Of a stretch of DNA of 64,000 nucleotides, positions 36,811-48,530 are shown piece after piece. The notes below the pieces were generated by a model. It made no database searches. It was not told where the DNA came from and saw nothing but the letters and a program-made list of their open reading frames with translations. The DNA lies in NCBI RefSeq assembly GCF_023101765.2, contig NC_064237.1:558001-622000 (forward strand), written 5' to 3'. The position numbers and the translations under genes were made by a program. Positions within the stretch are counted from its first letter, which is position 1, and each line of letters starts with the position of its first letter. Source of the stretch: Spodoptera frugiperda. Lineage: Eukaryota > Arthropoda > Insecta > Lepidoptera > Noctuidae.

Positions 36811-36896
36811 GTATTCTAACTATCGTGACACATACTAAACTATTAAAAAATATCGGATTACACACGTAAAACGATGATGCCCTCACTGCAAAACCT
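36811..36896 (+). mobile_element. MITE family B, half copy
   Basis: CTATCGTGACACATACTAAA, then a diverged ATATCGGATTACACACGTAA. This matches the outer left arm of family B (TTTCGTGAGACATACTAAAT at 7021). Confidence 0.5.
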
Positions 36897-38046
36897 AACT
36901 CATCAACCAAATTACAATAAATCGAATCATGAACGTATTCCTGTTCTCACATGTTCTCCTGAAAACAGAATGTACTTTCATGCTACACAGAAATCCTATC
37001 ACAAAAATGGAACCTGAAAATCTGAAACCAGGTTCAATAACGATTCAATGTCGCCAAAGCCTCTACAGAAGCATTCCGAACTGGGACCAGAAACCTGAAT
37101 TCTTCAGTAACGTTCTTGTTAAAATAAGCTGATACTTTTCCTTGAGTAAATAAATCCTCTGCTCTTGGAACATAACTATCAAAGTACTCAATACTCGTAG
37201 ATACTAACTTAGTAACAACTCAATGATTTAACTGAATACTTTCTAAATGAGAAAACTTTACTTCTTTCTGTCGTCAGTTTCTAAACTTCGTTTTTTAATA
37301 TCCTTTTTACATCCAAATAGTTCGTCGTTTTTTCTTAAAAGTTCTTCGGAATCACTTTTTTTATAGGTGACTGTAATTTTGTAGTAAATTTTATTCTAAA
37401 AAAAGAGCATTATTTCATCAAATGAGTCATTGTCTGGTTGAATTATCTACCTGTAATAAATATAATCAACGGTCAAGTACATAAAAACAACTCAGACTAA
37501 TATTACATGAAATGTAGTAAAGCTAATAATTACCTCATACCTACATTATGTCTAAAACATCAAAAACAATTAAAATTGCCTTTTATAAAACAATCCACTC
37601 AATGCATTGCATGCTCCTATATCCCACTCGCACAAAACGACAGCTCTATCTAAACAATTAAACAGGAATATTGATATTGTTTCAACCCAATTCGTTTAAA
37701 AATCACAAACACTGAAAATATCCGCTATTATGGATTAAAAAGTAGACCGAGTCCCACTATCGCTGAATGCAGCGATGTTATTTTCAATATAGCTGAATTC
37801 AGCGCACATCGACAGGCAAATATGATAAAAAATTAATAATACGTAACGAGAAATATGACGCGAGGGATTACCAGTCAAACAGCACGAACACAAATCGAAA
37901 TAAATCTGTATGATGAAACTCGTTATGTCAGCAGCTATTGAAATTCATTGTGACTATTGAAGCTTGCTTTACTGATTTGTTTATTATTTTATAACAACTG
38001 TTTCCAGTATTAAAAGGTAATTCTAACTTATAATACTACTAGGTAT

Positions 38047-38165
38047 ACTTCATGTCACATACCGCGTAGCGTCGTAACTACTACGGCGTAGCATTGTAAT
38101 CACGTAGCTCGTAGCCGTAGCAGAAATACCGCCTACGCTCGTAGCGCATAGGAGCGTGGAAGAGT
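38047..38165. repeat. CGTAGC-rich foldback-like segment
   Basis: CGTAGC occurs repeatedly within 120 bp (CGCGTAGCG, GGCGTAGCA, CACGTAGCT, CGTAGCCGTAGC, CTCGTAGCG), with GCTACG-type complements between. It looks like a decayed non-autonomous DNA element. No second copy is seen in this window. Confidence 0.5.
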
Positions 38166-39035
38166 GGCTACTTACAACACATGTTTGCATATTTTATGAT
38201 GAAAGTTCTGTGTATTTTACAAAATGTTTATGACTTTTACCTGTTCTGTTGCATAGAAATACATTTTACATTGGAAATATAAAATTGTTAGAGAAAAATA
38301 TTCAACATTTAACACATTGGAAGATTAACTATAAATTATTGGATTTTTCAGATCTTCAAAAAAGTTTGTGAATGAGTTTCCCTACACCTACACCTAGAAA
38401 CCAAATACGTCCACCTACACCTACACCTCTAATTATAAAACCAGAACACAATATTACTTCCAGTGAAGTAAAAAGGTTGAATTTTCCAATATTTGTGGTG
38501 CGATAGAAGGCGTTTAAGCCTCCACCTACGAAGCAATATATTGTTTTACAAACGGTTCACAAATTCTCGACACGTGTATGGTTTCTTTGTAATATGAGTC
38601 CATGGGGAAAGGGATCCCGTTATGGGAGAGCATTGATGTCTAAAATTGGAAATTATTTATTTACTTAACATTATTTTTTATGTTTGAACTGATGATCATA
38701 TGACATTACCCATTAGACCCCCGTGTCATGTTGTGGTGGTAACTGGAACTTAGAACAAGTGACCATTTTGTAATGTCGTTACAATGTATATGTAATTTGA
38801 CCTACTTTATTTTTAGGGAAAATGTAAACACAAACCAATATGCACATAAGCATTCGAAATATTATCATCGAATTATTGTCGGACCCCGTATCCCCCACGT
38901 ATTCATTCCACTGAACAATTTGCACAAACACGTATCGACGAGGAAATGGTAGTCCACTGGCCCGAAGTGGACGATAAATTTCTCTGCACGAATATTAAAA
39001 CTAGGGAAGATAAAGCAATAAATTGTTGAGGTCGT

Positions 39036-39130
39036 TGTCCGGCGCCGGCGATAACGCGGACACTCGCCGGACGGCCGTGCGGGGCCCGGACAGCACCCGG
39101 ACCGTGCCCGTACGGATACCGCGACCATAA
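39036..39130. promoter_or_regulatory. Isolated CpG-dense island (candidate regulatory element)
   Basis: About 95 bp of very high G+C with many CpG dinucleotides (CCGGCGCCGGCGATAACGCG, GCCGGACGGCCGTGCGGGGC, CCCGTACGGATACCGCGACC) inside AT-rich DNA. No similar copy occurs in the window, so it is not one of the repeats here. Two overlapping minus-strand open frames cross it (38865-39196) without recognisable domains. It could be a CpG-rich promoter or first exon of an unseen minus-strand transcript, a conserved element, or a single foreign repeat. Confidence 0.35.
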
Positions 39131-40404
39131 CTCAAACAAGTCCTTCCCGTGCGTATCGAAAATGAAAAGATTCTTTACTCTGATGATGTATCGCACATTT
39201 CAACCTTGACCACAAATGGTGCCTTTTGTCCGAATGAAAATTCAATACTTTTCTAGGGGCTGAATTATGTATGTACCCAGTCATTGGATTCTTTCTAAAA
39301 ACGATCCAAATTTAGAAATTCATATTACAATTCTAAAGCTTTTTACTGAACGGTTTTTTTTCTATATTCTTCATCATTCCACAGAGCACGCACGCAGTTT
39401 ATTGTTTGCATACCAAAATATTCACGTGAAATAACAGATAGTAATCGAAACTAGCTTAAATACCGAAACAGTTTGCCTTTTTGGTATTCCTTCTATGCAC
39501 TTGTTTTCAATTGCAAATTTTCCACAGCAACAATATCGTAGTTACATCAAAAACTATACAAGAATGTACTTGTATCAAATACCTACTGCGTAGCAGGCTA
39601 CAAATGGTTGAAAGCATACCGTCCAACATTAATTATTTCAAGCTTTGGAACTCCATTGACCTTCTATCTTGGAGCAAAACTTGATGCCAGTCAAACGCCG
39701 AGCGACCGCAAACCGAAACGTACAAAGGTACGTTCTACAGCTTAATTAAACGCCATCTAGTGTCCGTTCACAAAGAGAACGTATTTTCAAAAAAGAATAT
39801 TAAATGGAAGAAAAACAATGTTTAAATTGTATGGCTTATGTTAGGCGTGGTGCACAATGATGGGATTTTTTTTACATGATTTATAATGTGTGTTTATTAT
39901 GCCCTTATGGACTTGACATTTTATCAGTGCATTCGATAAATTATAGGAAAACACTTGGCACTGGCCAATATCATATAATGTTTTTCTAACCAATCGTTTG
40001 ACTAACGTATAGGTAATTGCCAGTTGTCTCAAGGGCTGTAATGATTTTCTAAGCGAAAGGTTTAAAACTCTTCTTCTAGTATTCCTCATACCAAACTATA
40101 ATCCTAGCTACTATATCATATAAAACCACTAAATACGAAGCTTATTTCAATCAGTTAATGCACACAACTCTTGAATCTAAACGTAGTGATGGAGCAAATC
40201 CTGTTGCAGTATTCAGAAACTTAAGTTCCACGGAGCGCAAGTTCGATACAAGTTTAAGTAAGTTACCAACTAAGCTATTTGTGCTTCTTATCTTTAACTT
40301 AAAACAAGCTACAGGAAGGAGTGATTAACGTTTGGTGATTAAATCTGATGTTTGTAGCGGTCGCTGAATAATAACAAGCCTTTATTTTTCATTTAGCGAA
40401 AGAG

Positions 40405-40490
40405 TATGTAAGATTCGTAGCAATTGGCAGTCTGTTGTCTCTACCTACCCCCATGGGAGACAGGCGTGAAGTTATGTATGTATTTGCCAT
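40405..40490. repeat. Short dispersed repeat with CATGGGAGACAGGCGTGAAG core
   Basis: GATTCGTAGCAATTGGCAGT and CATGGGAGACAGGCGTGAAG match the reverse complements of the segments at 8610-8690 and 62510-62565. It is followed by GTATGTAT. Confidence 0.45.
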
Positions 40491-41148
40491 TTATGCATTT
40501 ATTTTCTACTTTAAAATAATGTTCCTGTGTAGACACAGCCTTACCGCGTTTTTATAAACACAAAAGAATTTTAATTTTACAAGCGCATTCCGAAAGAGAA
40601 ACGGAAATATATGCTGAGCTACAATTTATTTCACTTTTGGCCAATTTCTCGTGTTACACAGATACTTTTGGAAAACAAAACTAAACTAAGAATTTGTTAA
40701 ATCCACATTGAACTTATGCTGATGGAGATGCCACTAAAAAGGCTCTAGTACCTAGTGAACATGTTCATTCGGTTATTATAAAACTACAATAGTGAAAAAC
40801 CCCTCCAAACATACCCAAAGGTTCACAAAATTACTCCTAGGTTACAGTGTACGCTCTCAGCAAGGAGCGAGCTAATATAAATTTAAACTTCGTAAAACTT
40901 AGTAGAAGCAATAGGCGATGAATATTTAGATGCTAGACTTCGCGTTGACGAGCTGAGACACCGTCAACTTTCTAGAAGCACTATTTACAGACAGAATTTA
41001 TAAGCTATTCCTTAGTAATTAGGCTAAAAGCTAGGACATAGCTTAGCTTATAGTACTAATTTTTGGGCCAGATACAAGTTCTGTTAAACACGGTTGTTGT
41101 TTAATAATTATGAAAATTGTTACTAATTAGCTTAATATATATATATAT

Positions 41149-41557
41149 ACAATGTGATAGGGGCGAGACTTCTAACCCGTTAAGGCTGAGTTCTACATCT
41201 AATTTTATCGACAAAAGTCGGGGGTCGAAGTGGTCGAATCCCCCTAAAAGTTATGGCTATTTTAATATTTTTTTTTTACTTTTTTGATATCAAAGGTTGT
41301 ATGCGTCGTAGAAACAAAAAAAAAAAACGACAAACGGTAGCTAATAACCTTGGCTAACTAATTCATTACTTTTTTCATATGTTTGATAATGTTTTGGTGA
41401 GAAAAAAAAATCATTTGTGAATTATTTTTACCGAAAAAATCACTATTTTTCAATATTTTCAATTAGGGGTTCAACCCCCATATTATTTTTTTTGTCGATA
41501 AAATTAGATGTAGTACTCAGCCTTAACGGGTTAGAAGTCCCACCCCTATCACATTGT
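41149..41557. mobile_element. MITE family C with 68-bp terminal inverted repeats
   Basis: The arms at 41149-41216 and 41490-41557 are reverse complements at 65 of 68 positions; each contains CTAACCCGTTAAGGCTGAG and ACATCTAATTTTATCGACAA (or complements). The centre is AT-rich with several A and T runs. (TA)n or TATATA flanks both sides, so a TA target is possible but cannot be measured. There is no open frame and no second copy in the window. Confidence 0.9.
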
Positions 41558-41620
41558 ATATATTTTTTTTTATCTCGTAGCTATTGGTTTTAAGTAATTG
41601 ATATCTTAACAAAAAGGCTA

Positions 41621-41684
41621 GGGCTGGACTGCGTAGCGAGTTTACCAGAGTTCCGGCTCGAAAAGCAGTAGCAGGAACTCGCCA
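41621..41684 (+). repeat. Repeat R2 fragment
   Basis: GGCTGGACTGCGTAGCGAGT and CAGAGTTCCGGCTCGAAAAG match the start of R2. The copy breaks off after GCAGGAACT. Confidence 0.6.
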
Positions 41685-42342
41685 AAAACTTTGTTGCAAA
41701 ATAAGGGTTAAGCATATTCTTATCTTGTATTAAGAGTTTGCAGATATTAGCAGATGATCCATTCAGTAATAGCTTAAATGAAACAGAAAATAAAACATAT
41801 TCCGTCTATTAATAAAGAAAAAAAGGGACAAAGTAATCTGCGTACTAATGTATATTCTGGCGAAGAAAGGCGTTAAGAAAATAGTTTTAAAGAGACTGGA
41901 CGTCTCAAACTTTGAATGCAATGTAATTTACCAAATTGCAGTTATCTAGTCTAGACAGTCCTACCTCAGATTCAGCCTCCAAAATCAAACAATACCAAGA
42001 CTTTACTCAAATCGTATTTCTACACAAAATAACAGAATTAATGCAACCCTGCTTGTATACTATATTTCTACTACAAACAGCTAAAACACAATTAAGGGAT
42101 TAATTTAATTTATCAATATTTGAACGTGTGGTTAAGATTGAGATTCGCTTGCACGTTGTGTATACATGAAGTTTACTAAATAAACCGATATTATTGTTTT
42201 AAACTTATAAGGGAGTGTTATTCTAGCAACAGGGACTGTTTCTGAATGGAACAAAATGATGTCTGTAATAGCTAAGGTTTTTAGCAAAATATTGTTACTA
42301 AATGTGTTATTGGCTTGCCCAGAGAAGTGTTAATAAGAAGAT

Positions 42343-42396
42343 TGAATGGATTAATTAGAACTAACTACTCCTTATTAGTTCTAATTAGTCCATTCA
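42343..42396. repeat. 22-bp foldback hairpin (miRNA-like shape)
   Basis: TGAATGGATTAATTAGAACT plus AA (42343-42364) pairs with the reverse complement at 42375-42396 at 21 of 22 positions, with a 10-base loop CTACTCCTTA. In RNA the single mismatch could be a wobble on one strand. It may be a small precursor hairpin or the relic of a foldback element; sequence alone does not decide. Confidence 0.55.
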
Positions 42397-43225
42397 GTCC
42401 AAAGGTAAATAGTAATAAGAGTAATCGAAGTCGATTTGTTTCTTGATCTGTTTATAATATAGACTTTGCTAAATTAATTGTAGGATAGTCATCGGTACTT
42501 AAGTAACATATTTATATTTTATTGATTACTAAAGCCATTCTTTAGAACTTCCCATATCACTTGAAGAACCATAAAAAGTCATCAAAAATAATAATTTTAA
42601 GTATCAGTAAAACCAACAATAATAATTTTCGAACAGATCATCAAATAAAATATGGTCCGAATATTTTATCTTTATTACGCAAAGGTCTAAAAATCCATAA
42701 AAGAACACTTAAATTTTGTAGCCAAGTTAATTTAAATTCGGCCTAATAACCTAAGCTTAGGGTAATAATGTTACTGAATACACATAACTGCACGTCAAGA
42801 TACGCAAAACCAGTCTAAACTGACCTTTGTATGTTTGGTAAGATCATTGAATTCGAGACCATGATAAACTGGTGTTGTGTAGCTTTATATGTACGGTTGT
42901 GTACCTTCATAAGGTAGGCCCTGAACTAGGCCTGATCCCGCCTCCCCTGGGCACCACAACAGGTCATATAATTAAATAATTACCCAACATGTTTCCCTAC
43001 AAACATTAATTTACATTTACTGCCCAGATTCTGAATATTAACTCTTGGTATTATTGCTTGATGTTTTAAAGTGTGTAGGGGAAACAGAGCGTATTCATTG
43101 CTTAGCTCTTTATATATTTTCTGTTACGTATTTCTTGGTAAAAAATATTAGTTCGATAAAAAGCGTATCATATAATGGTTTTCAGGAATAGGAAAAATCA
43201 TACTTTCTCCGAAGTCCTGATTTAA

Positions 43226-43566
43226 GGTGTTTTTCCACCAGAGGTGTGCTATGTAGCTATGCTACGAAGATGTAATAGCTAAGCTGCGAAACTATGTGAC
43301 CGTTTCCACTGATACTAAGCTATGTAGTGCGAGGAAGATGCACAGCTTGAAGATGCGATATATCGATAGTAGAGAAACCATCACACGCATCTTTCCATAT
43401 AAAAAATAGCTCAGCTGAGTCCATTTTAACCCTAAGTTTAGGTTATTAGGCCGAATTTAAACTGGTGGTAACCAGTGCTAAGCTATGTGTACCAATGAAT
43501 ATGATTGGTGGAAGCCAAACGCATCAACAGCAATGTAGCATAGCACATCTGTGGTGGAAAAGCACC
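43226..43566 (+). mobile_element. MITE family A, copy 3, interrupted
   Basis: Starts GGTGTTTTTCCACCAGAGGT and ends CATCTGTGGTGGAAAAGCAC. The inner GTAATAGCTAAGCTGCGAAA and AATGAATATGATTGGTGGAA segments are as in the other copies. An insertion of some 45 bp interrupts it near 43425-43470. Its core (43429-43461) is an inverted copy of 42731-42763. Confidence 0.85.
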
Positions 43567-44180
43567 GTAACATGGAATTCTCTTGAATCAGGAAAGTTTC
43601 ATAACTACAAAAGATAATGCTTAGCTTTCTATCTACTATAACCAACATAAATCAAAGTACTTAGCAGTCGTTTCTATCGACCGAATTTTCCAAGACATTT
43701 CGCTGTAACACATACTTACGCAAAATACGAAATAATATTCAAATCTTTTGCAGAACACTAAGACGTTGTAACACTGAAGTACAGAAAGCTAAAGTACTTT
43801 TACCCAAGACAATACCTTTCAGCTTCAGTCATACATAATTAATTCTTCATACTCTCCCCAAATGTTCTGCGCGAACATTGAACGACAGATTTTTAGTGCT
43901 TTTTAACGGTAGTTTGGAAGTACCCAGTGGAAGCTGAGAAGTCGCTCGAAGACTCAATTTCCGAGATGGAAAACCTACTTAATTGCTCCAGCGTCTTTAT
44001 AGAAATTCTTTTAACTTTGAACTATCTTAGCTTCTTAATAAGTTTCCTTTTGTTATTATAATAAAAAGGAATATTTCTCTCAAGACTCGTCTATGTTTTC
44101 GTGTTTGTTAAAAGACAAGTTTTGTTGTTCGAATTAAATTCTTTGCATTTTGTCATTCTTTACTTTGAAAAATATTAAAC

Positions 44181-44338
44181 ACTAGCGTCTGCCAGGTTTT
44201 GCCCGTGGGATAAAGTGTTATTCCAGACCATAATCTACTCCTGATCCAAATTTCATACCAAATCCCTTCAGCCGTTTTGACGTAATTAAGTAACAGACAT
44301 ACAAACAAACTTTCGCATTTAGAATAGTATTAAGATTG
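44181..44338 (-). repeat. CTAGT-ended dispersed repeat, copy 3
   Basis: ACTAGCGTCTGCCAGGTTTT, TCCAGACCATAATCTACTCC and GATCCAAATTTCATACCAAA are the complements of the segments at 35121-35279, followed by AACAAACTTTCGCATTTAGA. Confidence 0.65.
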
Positions 44339-44754
44339 TAGTCTAATTGTGTTTTTAAGAAAAAGAAGTCAAACAAAAACAAACAATTATTTAATTAGGT
44401 ACTAAAGCATTTCACAGTAGTGTTAGCTCGAGGCTCGCTTGAACATTGTTGGAGCCAATCAAAGGTCGGGTGTGGGATGCCTGCACGGCTGTGTACGTGA
44501 GGTAACAGCCAGCCGCAACGCTCCTTGCATGCCGGCAGCCCGCTGCGAAGTTGTGGCACAAATAAGCTGAAAGTATAGGGGATAATACTTATATTCATTC
44601 TTTGAAAAAAATAATAGTTCAGGTGTTTATAGTCTTTTTCTTTAGTCACAAGAAGTTTTTATAATTAATTTTAATCTTACTAAAACATTGTGTCAAATAG
44701 GTAATTTTTCAATTCATTTTTATTTTTATTTTTTTTGTGAAAATGTACGCTCTG

Positions 44755-44960
44755 TTTTTGAAGGTTTGAAGGTCGTATCGGTTCGGAAACCTTAATCCCA
44801 ATTACTCCCCTTCGCAATCCCCGATTCCCCAACAACTCATAAATTCCTAACCCCCAAAAGCCCGACAATGCATTTGTAACGCCTGTGATGTTTTGGGTGT
44901 CCATGGGCGGCGATTGCTTACCATCAAGCGATCAGTCAACGCATTTGCCGACTTATACCA
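44755..44960 (-). repeat. Dispersed repeat R1, minus-strand copy
   Basis: ATCCCCGATTCCCCAACAAC, CCTAACCCCCAAAAGCCCGA, CAATGCATTTGTAACGCC, GGGTGTCCATGGGCGGCGAT and TGCTTACCATCAAGCGATCA form the full head part of R1 in reverse. The open frames across it are repeat sequence, not genes. Confidence 0.75.
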
Positions 44961-46365
44961 TATAAAAAGTTTCCAAATAAAAACATGACGTTTCACTTTT
45001 AAAACTTTATCTAAATTGTTTTATTTTTTGTAAAACAATAAATCAAAAGTACTAAAGGCCGCAGTGTCGGTTCTATTTCAGTCAGTAGATCGAGCAACTC
45101 ATTAAGAACAACTTAATTTTAGAGTTGTTTACACAGAAGTGGGAAGTGGGGGGAACTTCAACTTGAACCTCCTTTCGTGAAGTTACCGACTTTTTTCTCT
45201 TTGATCAACTTTTTTTTTGTTTAATGTGAAATTTCAATGGCCTCACTAAACGGTGAGTGGAAACTTTCCCTTCTTCCTTACTTACTTAGGTATTTCTTTT
45301 TCTTGGAATATCTCCGTGAGTTCCCTTGGCTGAATGTTGACGTTTACAAACATACTTTCACTCGGTAGCTGAAATGTTCTTAAATTTTGTTGTTGAAAAG
45401 TTAAATGCTTCACTGGTTAGCACAAAGATAATAGCGATGACTGAGCTGAAGTTTCAGTCTTTTATTGAGGTAAACATTATTGAAATAAATTGTTTTAGAT
45501 GATAAGATACAGTTCTACAGCACCGTGCAAAAGACCACAGATCGAAACCGACGGAGACAATTCGTCCGATCTAGACTGATGCTAGGATGATCACGATCCG
45601 ACCACAGAGAGGTGACACAAATACACGTACACATACATACACTGTAACATATAGGATATATCAGCAGCTACAAATAGCAAGACAATACAACAATATTTAT
45701 AACAAATCCTTTTATCAATTGTAAATGTTATAATATCACTTAGGTCACTCCACCCGAAGCCTCCAAAGTAGGCGTTAGACACAATGGAAATCATCCCGTT
45801 CCTAATTAACAAGTGCTCCAGACTGATTACTTCGCAACCTCTCACAATCTGTTAAGACCAAAACAATACGGGGAAAGTTATTCCAAGAGTCTATGTCTTC
45901 AATATCCTGAGATCGCAATTCATCATTCAAATGTCTCGTGGACGATAAGACCTCCTTGTTTGTAGACTCCCCCCCCCCTGCACCCGATGGATACAATTAT
46001 TAACCACCACGATTGTGGGCGACCCTTTCTTTAAGGAGTTTGCACAATTGAAGATCATATTTCAGTAATATTTGAGAATTTTAGACTGAAATGGTTTCCT
46101 GTTTGTTGAGTTATGTTTTCGATAAAATTTCTCGCTGTTTGTGGAGGGTTTCGTATTGCAAATCAAGTGAACAAATGAATTTGTTTGGAGAAAGTAAGTA
46201 AAGTTGATTGGAATCTTTTATTGTTGGTAGAGTTACTGGAGAATCTTTATTGTTGGTTAATAAAATGTCACGATATACATTTTTTTAAGTTCCACAAATT
46301 ATAAAATATTTCTAAATGTAGGCATTTTAGGTACATATACAAAAAATAAAAAGTCCTAGGTATTT

Positions 46366-46500
46366 TCGGAGCTGCGGACTACCTAGCAGTTTTACCGGGG
46401 CTCGGACTCAAAAAGCAGGATTAGGAATGTAGTGGTTAAAAACCCCAGTAAGAATCTGACACTCCCTCTCGCCTCGCTCAATACGTAAGAAGCGTTTTAA
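46366..46500 (+). repeat. Repeat R2 copy
   Basis: GGAGCTGCGGACTACCTAGC, GGACTCAAAAAGCAGGATTA and GTAAGAATCTGACACTCCCT. The 3' end is diverged, without an A-run, and directly abuts the next SINE-1. Confidence 0.75.
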
Positions 46501-46508
46501 TGACTTTT

Positions 46509-46709
46509 GACTGCACGGTTGGTGCGATGGCTGGGCAACTGGCTGCCGCGCAACGGGTAGCGGGTTCGATTCCCGCACGGAGCAACTCTTTGTGTGATCC
46601 ACAAATTGTTGTTTCGGGTCTGGGTGTCATGTGCATGTGAACTTGTATGTTTCTAAACGCACCCACGACACAGGAAAAATCTTAGTGTGGGGCAACGTTT
46701 TTTAAAAAA
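46509..46709 (+). mobile_element. SINE-1 copy, full length
   Basis: GACTGCACGGTTGGTGCGAT, TGGCTGGGCAACTGGCTGCC (A-box region) and GCGGGTTCGATTCCCGCACG (perfect B box), then the standard body and CAACGTTTTTTAAAAAAG. It is the best preserved internal promoter of the SINE-1 copies here. Confidence 0.9.
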
Positions 46710-47173
46710 GATATAAATTATTGTATACAGCTGTTTTTTTTTAGTTTCTGGATTTAAGCACTAATTGTGACAACCTGCATAAGTCATTTTTTTTAAGGAG
46801 AGAAGATATAAAGAGATAGGACGGGTGTGGTCACTCGTCTAAGGATTAACCTTGTAAAACCTGAACAGGAACCTTCTAGATGCAATATTCAACTTCTCCA
46901 TTCCCTATTTTCTGACTTAGTTGTAGTAATAAAATATGTACAAGGTTAATTAATGCCAGGTCGACCATTTACCGTCCTAATAGGTTTAAGAGCTTACTAG
47001 GTCATGACTGTGACCTAGGTATCAAATGGTGCATAAATTATGGCTGAACTGTTCTACATAAAAATCCATAATAAACAATACTTTGTAATACAAAGTTGGT
47101 TTTATTGCCTGTGCTTTACGTCAAAGGATCACAAGTGCTACTGTCCAGTGCTGAGTATTAGGATCGATCTTAT

Positions 47174-47483
47174 GGGTGCTTTTCCACCAGAGATGTGCTA
47201 TTGCTACGTTGTTGTGGATGCGTTTGACTTACACCAATCACACTCATTGGTACACATAGCTCAGCACTGGTGGAAATGGACTCAAATAAGCTATGTTTTT
47301 ATATGAAAAGATGCGTGCTTTGGCTTATACTTGCTTGCTATCGATACCTCTCATACTGAATTGTGCATCTTCCTTGCACAGCTCCTAACTTAGTATCAGT
47401 GGAAACGGTCACATAGTTTCAAAGTTTAGCTATTGCATCTTTATAGCATAGCTACATAGGACATCTCTGGTGGAAAAGTACCC
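47174..47483 (-). mobile_element. MITE family A, copy 4
   Basis: GGGTGCTTTTCCACCAGAGA at the left and TCTCTGGTGGAAAAGTACCC at the right. The inner order is reversed relative to the other three copies (CAATCACACTCATTGGTACA first, CAAAGTTTAGCTATTGCATC last), so it is inserted in the opposite orientation. Confidence 0.88.
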
Positions 47484-48399
47484 GAATACTACATTCTGAT
47501 AAGATTGTCTCATTGGTCGAATGCACATAAGGGTAACAAGAACAGTATCATCACTCTCATACCAATTGATACCTCATTTAATTCGGAACCTATCGAGAGA
47601 ACGATCCAATTATACCAGCCTCAGACTGATTGACTGACTGACTGTATAACTGATTGATTGACTGACTTACTTCAATCCACGACCCATCAATATGTTATAA
47701 GGGGCTGTTTGAATTCATATTGTCATATTTTTTACCATTTTTATAAATTTAAGTTTAATATAAGTCTTTGAATATTCAATGAAGGAAAATACAGTTGTGT
47801 GCTACAACACATGAATTACTTAGTTACCTACTAGTGTTACTAAGCAATATTATGTAAATATTTCATATGTATATAAGCGTGAAATCGTAGCTCAATATAT
47901 TCCAGTACAAACAATCATGTAGCAAAAGAACAAAGTCCAAATAGTATTATTCTGTTTCAACAGAACGATCCTAAAATATTCTATTTACGTAAAACAAAGT
48001 CATTCGACGACCATCTAAAATTCTTAAAGACTGCATGCAGTATTGAACGGCCGAGTTTCAACTTACAAGCGAAATGCACGGACTGATCGCCCGGGTACCG
48101 TTAGAATAGAAAGTGCACCTTACAGTGTAAATATAATAAAGTTTTATTTTCAAACGCAGGTATTTGTTTGAGAAAACTCCGTAAGTTTTGTAGAGGAAAC
48201 TTTGAGCGTACGGAACGTTTTCGCCGATTGAAATTTAATTTTAGAAAATGTTTTTTAACAATGTTTCTTGGACTTTGTTTTTAATCTAAATTGTATTGTT
48301 TAAATAACATTCCATTTTTATTTTTTATGCAATAACAACATTGCTTACTAATAAAACTAATAGAACACTTTTCACTATTTGTGTTACAAGTCTCATGTA

Positions 48400-48530
48400 A
48401 AGAAGAGGGTGAGCCTACTGACATATACTGGGCACAATTCCAGGCTCCGTGCTACTACTGAGAAATCTTACCCTTATGAATTTCCCATGAAAGAGAAAAC
48501 CTGTGTTCTTTTCGGTATTTTCGTCGATAT
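48400..48530 (-). mobile_element. SINE-3 internal fragment
   Basis: GGGTGAGCCTACTGACATAT, ACTGGGCACAATTCCAGGCT and CCGTGCTACTACTGAG correspond to the middle of the SINE at 60681-60946 (GGTGAGCCTATTGCCATGCA, ACTGGGCAAAAATCCAGCCT). Both ends are lost. Confidence 0.65.

Noticed and set aside
44395..44500. Alternative terminal exon of the Beat gene after TTTAATTAG
   Set aside because: It gives a 14-codon tail without a hydrophobic core and lies 27 kb away.
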